Program-made: the position numbers and the translations under genes
NCBI GenBank assembly: GCA_018644785.1
Contig: JABGPV010000100.1
Coordinates: forward strand, 1 to 16,431
Source of the DNA: Deltaproteobacteria bacterium
GTDB lineage: Bacteria > Desulfobacterota > DSM-4660 > Desulfatiglandales > Desulfatiglandaceae
DNA length: 16,431 bases
Direction: 5' to 3'
In this document: in pieces, positions 11,417 through 16,431 of the stretch
Position numbering within the stretch: position 1 is the stretch's first letter
Layout: each line of letters begins with the position of its first letter
Notes under the pieces: generated by a model
Told to the model about the DNA's origin: nothing
Database searches by the model: none
What the model saw: the letters and a program-made list of their open reading frames with translations, nothing else

Positions 11417-13105
11417 ATGAACATTTTACTCATATACCCCCCGTTTCTTGAAGCGAGGGTCCATGAAGATGAAATCAATGCCCCGCCTTTGGGCCTATAT
11501 TATGTGGGGGCCCTGCTGAAGGAAAAGAGATACCCTGTGGAAATCCTGAACTGGGCCCACATGGGTAAAGCTTCAGAGACCGTGGCCCGGACGCTCAGGG
11601 AAAAAAGACCGGATGTCATCGGTTTTTCAGTCCTTCAAGCCAACCGGTGGGGTGCTATTGAAATCGCGGAGACGGCGAAGGCCGTCAACCCGGAAGTTAC
11701 GGTGGTTTTTGGCGGCATTGGGGCCACCTTTCTGTGGAAACATTTTCTCACCCACTTCAACGTGGTCGACTTTTGTGTCCTGGGGGAAGGGGAATACCCT
11801 TTTTTGAAGCTGATTCGGGCCATTGAAACGGGCAATCCCAAAAAACTCAAGTCCGTCAAGGGAATCGCCTTCAGAAGCAAAGGCCGTCCCGTGAAAACAG
11901 CCCGCCCGCTACCCATCAAAAACCTGGATGATCTGCCCGTCCCATCAAAGTACTTTGACTATCAACATGTGGCCTTCACCCGCGGTTGTCCCGGAAACTG
12001 CACCTTTTGCGGCTCGCCACAATTCTGGGGACGCGAGGTGAGGTTTCATTCCGCCGCTTATTTTGTCAAACAGCTGGAATATCTTTATAAGCGGGGGATC
12101 AGATTCTTCTATTTCTCAGATGATACATTCCTGATCAACAAGGGGCGGGTCATTGACATCTGCCAGAAAATTATTGAAAGGAACTTGCAAATATCATGGT
12201 TTGCCATCTCCAGGGTGGACCTTGTAAACGAAGAAGTGCTTTATTGGATGCGCATGGCCGGGTGCACGCAGATCAGCTACGGCGTAGAGAGCGGTTCCAA
12301 AGAAATCAGACACTTCCTGAACAAAAACATTCGATCTGACCAGATCAAAAACGCATTTGATCTGACCACCCGATACGGGATTCTGGCGCGCGCCTACTTC
12401 ATTTACGGCTCCCCTGGTGAAAGCAATGGGTCCATACAGGAAACCATTGACCTCATCCATGAGATCAAACCCCTCGGCGCCATTTTCTACGTTCTGGATA
12501 TTTTCCCCGGAACCACCCTGTATGACATGTTTTTGAAGCAATCGGGCCAAACCGATGACATATGGCTTCAGAAAATTGAAGATATCCTCTATTTTGAAAC
12601 GGACCCCCATTTAACCAAAAGAATGATACTCACCTTCGGAAATAAACTGAGATCCGCCTTCCACGAGGCCCTGCCCGATTTTGCGAACGCCATTGAACTT
12701 ACCGAAGAAGCGTCTTTTCGTGAATTAAACGCTGACTTTCTCTCCAGACTGGCCATGACTTTCAGCCATGGGGACTATGCTAAAATTGAAGCGATTCCTC
12801 ATAAAGACAAAACAGCAGAGCGCCTTTACAGAAAGTCGCTTGACTTCGCACCGAATGATCGCGCCTACCTGGGTTTGGGCATGATTAAACAGCGTAAGCG
12901 GGCATTCAGGGAGTCCATCACCCTTCTTGATGAAGGACTTGGGGTTTTTCCTGAAAATGATCAACTGAAACTCTGCAAAGGAATCAGTCACATGAATCTG
13001 GGGGAATTCCAAAGGGCGCTTTCTTGTTTTAAGGGTATTCGGGATTCGAAACAGGCGAAGCCTTATATAAGGGAGTGCCATAGGGCGCTTGAGACGATGG
13101 GGTGA
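11417..13105 (+). CDS. B12-binding-domain-type radical SAM protein with TPR-like C-terminus
   Basis: A 562-residue protein. Residues 1-150 form a Rossmann-like cobalamin-binding-type domain (MNILLIYPP, PPLGLYYVGALL, DVIGFSV, VVFGGIGATF, LGEGEYPF). It lacks the DxHxxG cobalamin ligand, having NWAHMG instead. The radical SAM domain follows, with the cluster cysteines C191, C195 and C198 in RGCPGNCTFCG, then FSDDTF near 233-238 and GVESGS near 289-294. From about 465 to 560 two or three TPR-like helical repeats are visible (AERLYRKSLDFAPNDRAYLG; FRESITLLDEGLGVFPEN; FQRALSCFKGI). The family includes methyltransferases and other SAM enzymes on diverse substrates, so the reaction is not assignable. 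The ATG has AGGG 5 nt upstream. It is monocistronic, isolated from the toxin genes, and converges on the next operon with 17 nt between stops. Confidence 0.88.
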   Translation: MNILLIYPPFLEARVHEDEINAPPLGLYYVGALLKEKRYPVEILNWAHMGKASETVARTLREKRPDVIGFSVLQANRWGAIEIAETAKAVNPEVTVVFGGIGATFLWKHFLTHFNVVDFCVLGEGEYPFLKLIRAIETGNPKKLKSVKGIAFRSKGRPVKTARPLPIKNLDDLPVPSKYFDYQHVAFTRGCPGNCTFCGSPQFWGREVRFHSAAYFVKQLEYLYKRGIRFFYFSDDTFLINKGRVIDICQKIIERNLQISWFAISRVDLVNEEVLYWMRMAGCTQISYGVESGSKEIRHFLNKNIRSDQIKNAFDLTTRYGILARAYFIYGSPGESNGSIQETIDLIHEIKPLGAIFYVLDIFPGTTLYDMFLKQSGQTDDIWLQKIEDILYFETDPHLTKRMILTFGNKLRSAFHEALPDFANAIELTEEASFRELNADFLSRLAMTFSHGDYAKIEAIPHKDKTAERLYRKSLDFAPNDRAYLGLGMIKQRKRAFRESITLLDEGLGVFPENDQLKLCKGISHMNLGEFQRALSCFKGIRDSKQAKPYIRECHRALETMG

Positions 13106-13122
13106 AATACTGATTTAGCCGA

Positions 13123-14496
13123 TCACAATTTTTCAAGCCTATACCGCAGAGAACGCAGGTTGATGCCCAGAAGGTCCGCCGCCAGCTGTTTTGAGCCCTT
13201 TGCCATTTCAATTGCCTGTGTCACATAACCCTTTTCAATTTCCGCCATCACTTCGTCCAATTGAATGCCCTTTGGATCGAGAGACCTTTTCCGGCCTATT
13301 TCCGAAACTTCGCCCCCCGTACGCAGGTTTGATAACGTCAGACTCCCCGGCAGAACGATGTTTGAAGACTCCAAAGCCACGCTTCGCTCCACAATATTCT
13401 CCAATTCCCTTACATTGCCGGGGAATGAATATTTCTCCAGAATGGACATGGCATAGGCGGAGATTTTGCCGATATCCTTCCCCATCTCCTGGGAATATTT
13501 TTCTAAAAAATGTTGGGCCAGCAGCGGAATATCGCCTTCCCTTTCCCTCAAAGGCGGGAGATCAATGGGAATCACGTTTAGGCGAAAGTAGAGGTCCTCC
13601 CTGAAATTACCACCAATCACTTCTGTTTCAAGATCTTTGTTGGTGGCTGCGATGAAACGAACATCCACCACTTTCACGTCCGTGCCGCCAACGGCCGTAA
13701 AAGTCCGGTCTTGAATGACCCGCAACAACTTTACCTGGATGACCGGTGAAAGCTCGCCGATCTCATCTAAAAAAACCGTACCCCCGTCGGCAACACCAAA
13801 CAACCCTTCTTTGTCGGCCATGGCGCCGGTAAAAGCCCCCTTTTTAAAACCGAAAAGCTCACTTTCAATGAGATTTTCGGGAATCCCCGCACAATTAATG
13901 ACCACAATGGGCTTGCTCCTGCGATCGCTCAGCTTGTGGATGGCCCGTGCCACCAATTCTTTTCCGGTGCCGCTTTCACCGGCAATTAAAATGTTGGTCC
14001 TGGTTCCTGAAACCCGTTGGATGAGATCGTAAACTTTCCGCATCTGCGGGCTTTCACCAATCAGCGAACCAAAATGAAACCTTTCTTTTGAGGGCGGGTC
14101 ATCGGCCTGAAGGGCCGAGTGGGAGGATTTCAGTGCCTCAGCAATGATACGTTTGAAATCATAAACCTTGAACGGTTTAGGGATATAGTCGTAGGCGCCC
14201 TCTTTCATGGCTTCAACGGCCGTTTCAGCGGTGGCAAAAGCGGAGATTAAAACAACCACGGTAGAGGGGTTCACGGCCTTGGCTTTTCTCAGCACCCCCA
14301 ATCCATCGATGGTTTTCATTCGAATATCGGTAATAACCAAATCAAAGCGGTCTTTTTCCAGAATCCGGCAGGCTTCTTCTCCGTCCCTGGCAGAAACCAC
14401 ATGGTAACCCTCCTTGGCCAGCATGATATTCAGGAACTCTCTCATGCTCTTTTCATCATCAACCACGAGGATTTTAGGTGTCTCGCTGATAGACAA
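13123..14496 (-). CDS. NtrC-family sigma54-dependent response regulator
   Basis: A 457-residue two-component transcription activator. Receiver domain residues 8-120 have the phospho-acceptor D57 (VITDIRM) and K107 (YIPKPF). The AAA+ domain has Walker A GESGTGKE (173-180), the sigma54-contact loop GAFTGA (220-225), Walker B FLDEIGEL (to about 249), and RLNVIPIDLPPLREREGD. A Fis-type helix-turn-helix closes the protein (SKQLAADLLGINLRSLRYRL). I prefer TTG 14496, which has GGAGGG about 5 nt upstream, over TTG 14508, whose site would lie inside the coding region. It overlaps the end of pyrC by 23 nt, so it is probably translated from the pyr mRNA. No histidine kinase or sigma54 target promoter is visible in the window. 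Target genes are unknown. Confidence 0.93.
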   Translation of the reverse strand: MSISETPKILVVDDEKSMREFLNIMLAKEGYHVVSARDGEEACRILEKDRFDLVITDIRMKTIDGLGVLRKAKAVNPSTVVVLISAFATAETAVEAMKEGAYDYIPKPFKVYDFKRIIAEALKSSHSALQADDPPSKERFHFGSLIGESPQMRKVYDLIQRVSGTRTNILIAGESGTGKELVARAIHKLSDRRSKPIVVINCAGIPENLIESELFGFKKGAFTGAMADKEGLFGVADGGTVFLDEIGELSPVIQVKLLRVIQDRTFTAVGGTDVKVVDVRFIAATNKDLETEVIGGNFREDLYFRLNVIPIDLPPLREREGDIPLLAQHFLEKYSQEMGKDIGKISAYAMSILEKYSFPGNVRELENIVERSVALESSNIVLPGSLTLSNLRTGGEVSEIGRKRSLDPKGIQLDEVMAEIEKGYVTQAIEMAKGSKQLAADLLGINLRSLRYRLEKL

Positions 14497-15763
14497 TCTT
14501 CCCTCCAACCATTGTCAAGTCGCATCGCCCTTTCAGCATTCTTCCCAGGAAAGGGGAGTTCTTGCTTTTTGATAGGATATCTTTTTCTTCAAAACCATAT
14601 TCACAGTCCATATCAATAATGGCCAGATCAGCACCTTTCCCCTCTTTTATCTCGCCACCGGGAATACCCAGAATGGCCGCCCCATTGGATGAAAGCTTTC
14701 TAATGGCATCCGGCAGCGTAATAACCCCGTCTCTTACCAGTTCCAATGTCAACGGGAGCGCCGTTTGAAGCCCGATCATGCCGAATGCGGCGTTGTCGAA
14801 TTCCACCTCTTTTTCAAGGCTGTCGTGCGGGGCATGGTCAGTGGCGATCACATCAATAACGCCGTCGGCAAGACCCTTTTTGATTTGAGCCACGTCCCCT
14901 GACGTCCTCAATGGCGGATTGACCTTATACCGTGTATCGTAACCCACCACAGACGCATGATCCAGGGTGAAATAGTGGGGGGCGGTTTCGGCAGTCACCG
15001 GAAGGCCCTCTTCTTTGGCGCGACGTATCAATTCAACCGAAACGCCGGTGCTGACATGCGCGATATGGACGGGGCAACGGGTCAACCGGGCAAGCGAAAT
15101 TTCTCTGTAAACAAAAATATCTTCACTGGCACACGATATCCCCGGCAAACCGATCCGGGTTGAGATTTCACCTTCATGCATCACCCCACCTTTGGACAGA
15201 TTCGGGTCTTCACAATGGGAAATGACGGTCAATCCACAATAACGGGCGTATTCAAGCGCCCGTCGCATGAGTTCACTGTTGACAACGGGGAACCCGTCAT
15301 CTGAAACACCCACAGCACCTGCGGCAGCCAGCTCGCAGAAATCAACCAGAGATTCTCCCTTCTGCCCTTTGCTTATGGTGGCGACGGGATAAACTGCTGC
15401 GCCTACGGCTCTTTTGCCCTGTTCAATAATGAACTCCGTCACCGAACGGCAATCGTTCGGCGGCGCCGTGTTGGGCATGCAGGCGATGGCAGAATACCCT
15501 CCGGCCGCTGCGGCCATTGCGCCGGTGGCAATGGTTTCCTTGTATTCAAACCCCGGCTCTCTTAAATGGGTATGAATATCCACCAGACCCGGAATGATCA
15601 TTTTCCCCACAGCGTCAATGGTCGCTGAAACCGCTGACGCTTGCCCCAATGCCCCTTTGGGAAAAATTCGAGAAACCTTGCCGTTTTCGATTAAGACATC
15701 TCTTTCCTCTACCGTACCCGAATGGGGGTTAACAACCTCACCCCCTTTAATCAACGTTATCAC
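14474..15763 (-). CDS. pyrC: Dihydroorotase (class I)
   Basis: Cyclises carbamoyl aspartate to dihydroorotate, the third step of pyrimidine synthesis. It has 429 residues, the class I length that goes with PyrB in bacteria such as Aquifex. Metal ligands are visible as H64 and H66 ([10 protein letters not shown]), D155/D156 (VSDDG), H183 (SHCED), H236 (AHVST) and catalytic D309 (ATDHAPH). I choose GTG 15763, with GGAGG 8 nt upstream, giving [19 protein letters not shown] 15778 would place the binding site within the gene. It overlaps pyrB by 17 nt and the response regulator by 23 nt. Some class I enzymes near pyrB are inactive, but here the ligands look complete, so it is probably active. Confidence 0.94.
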   Translation of the reverse strand: MITLIKGGEVVNPHSGTVEERDVLIENGKVSRIFPKGALGQASAVSATIDAVGKMIIPGLVDIHTHLREPGFEYKETIATGAMAAAAGGYSAIACMPNTAPPNDCRSVTEFIIEQGKRAVGAAVYPVATISKGQKGESLVDFCELAAAGAVGVSDDGFPVVNSELMRRALEYARYCGLTVISHCEDPNLSKGGVMHEGEISTRIGLPGISCASEDIFVYREISLARLTRCPVHIAHVSTGVSVELIRRAKEEGLPVTAETAPHYFTLDHASVVGYDTRYKVNPPLRTSGDVAQIKKGLADGVIDVIATDHAPHDSLEKEVEFDNAAFGMIGLQTALPLTLELVRDGVITLPDAIRKLSSNGAAILGIPGGEIKEGKGADLAIIDMDCEYGFEEKDILSKSKNSPFLGRMLKGRCDLTMVGGKIVYQRDT

Positions 15764-16431
15764 TCTTCGCGCCTCCAATCAAAAGATAGAGCACCGCCAT
15801 TCGCACGGCTACGCCATTGGCCACCTGCTCAAGAATAACGGAATAAGGCCCGTCAGCAACACCATTGGAAATCTCAACGCCTCGATTCAAAGGGCCTGGA
15901 TGCATCACAATCACATCCTTTTTCGCACCCTTGAGCATATTTTCGTTGAGGCAGAAGAAGCGACTATATTCGCGAATGCTCGGAAACAGAAGCTTGCTTT
16001 GTCGCTCAAACTGAACCCGCAACAGCATGACCACATCGCAACCTTTTACAGCAAGTGCCGGATCATTTAAAACTGAGACGCCCATGGCCTCTATCCCCAT
16101 GGGAATCAGGGTCGGCGGTCCGGCAACCGTAACATCGGCGCCCATCTTGAGCAGACCAATAATATCGGATCTCGCCACCCGGCTATGGGCAATATCGCCT
16201 ATAATCGCAATTTTCAGCCCCTTAATACCACCCTTTTTCTCCCGGATGGTGTAAAGATCAAGAAGTGCCTGGGTCGGATGCTCATTGATACCGTCACCCG
16301 CATTGATAACAGAGGCCTGCAACGTTTTCGCAAAAACATAAGGTGCGCCACTTGAGGAGTGCCGAAGAATAATAACATCCGGATTCATGGCCTGAAGGTT
16401 TCTGACGGTATCAAGAAGCGTTTCGCCTTTA
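15747..16431 (-). CDS. pyrB: Aspartate carbamoyltransferase catalytic subunit, 5' end outside window
   Basis: Transfers the carbamoyl group to aspartate, the first committed pyrimidine step. About 228 C-terminal residues are visible; the frame stays open to the window edge ([20 protein letters not shown]), so the ATG at 16388 is internal. Recognised motifs are [42 protein letters not shown] (carbamoyl-phosphate and aspartate site region) and [13 protein letters not shown]. The N-terminal STRTR phosphate loop is off the window. The gene ends GGAKSDNVD and overlaps the pyrC start. A pyrR or a PyrR-type attenuator upstream cannot be assessed here. Confidence 0.95.
   Translation of the reverse strand, partial: KGETLLDTVRNLQAMNPDVIILRHSSSGAPYVFAKTLQASVINAGDGINEHPTQALLDLYTIREKKGGIKGLKIAIIGDIAHSRVARSDIIGLLKMGADVTVAGPPTLIPMGIEAMGVSVLNDPALAVKGCDVVMLLRVQFERQSKLLFPSIREYSRFFCLNENMLKGAKKDVIVMHPGPLNRGVEISNGVADGPYSVILEQVANGVAVRMAVLYLLIGGAKSDNVD

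Noticed and set aside
1..16431. CRISPR array, tRNA or rRNA genes
   Set aside because: No regularly spaced direct repeats and no tRNA or rRNA signatures were seen on either strand.

Overview
The window looks like a chromosomal segment of a Desulfobacterota (deltaproteobacterial) genome. This rests on protein style (NtrC-type regulator, archaeal-type LeuC, CimA-based isoleucine synthesis, a yeast-like IlvC), middling GC content, and interspersed palindromes of kinds I associate with that group. No rRNA or other taxonomic marker is present, so the assignment is an inference.

Left two thirds (about 366-9990, minus strand): a branched-chain amino acid supra-operon in the order leader peptide, cimA, leuA, leuC, leuD, ilvB, ilvN, ilvC, carbon-nitrogen hydrolase. 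CimA makes citramalate and LeuA makes 2-isopropylmalate. LeuCD isomerises both, which gives 2-oxobutyrate and the leucine precursor once a LeuB acts. IlvBN and IlvC then carry the shared isoleucine/valine steps. leuB and ilvD are not in the window. The operon is headed by what looks like a complete ribosome-mediated transcription attenuator: a promoter, a 39-codon leader peptide with seven consecutive leucine codons plus Ile/Val codons, four mutually pairing RNA segments, and an intrinsic terminator just before cimA. ilvB appears to start at a rare ATT codon behind an excellent Shine-Dalgarno, next to a 28-bp palindrome.

Middle (about 9990-11416): an accessory patch with a VapBC-type toxin-antitoxin pair (plus strand) behind a good sigma70-like promoter. 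A 115-bp MITE-like inverted-repeat element follows, nested in a second inverted repeat, then about 340 bp of non-coding DNA with small palindromes.

Right part: a plus-strand B12-binding-like radical SAM protein with a TPR-like C-terminus (11417-13105). It converges on a minus-strand pyrimidine operon, pyrB (5' end beyond the window), pyrC, and an NtrC-family sigma54-dependent response regulator. Each gene of that operon overlaps the next, and regulator and dihydroorotase appear translationally coupled.

The most notable discovery is the leader-peptide attenuator at 9732-9911, which is too short for ordinary ORF calling and controls a cimA-led leu/ilv operon.
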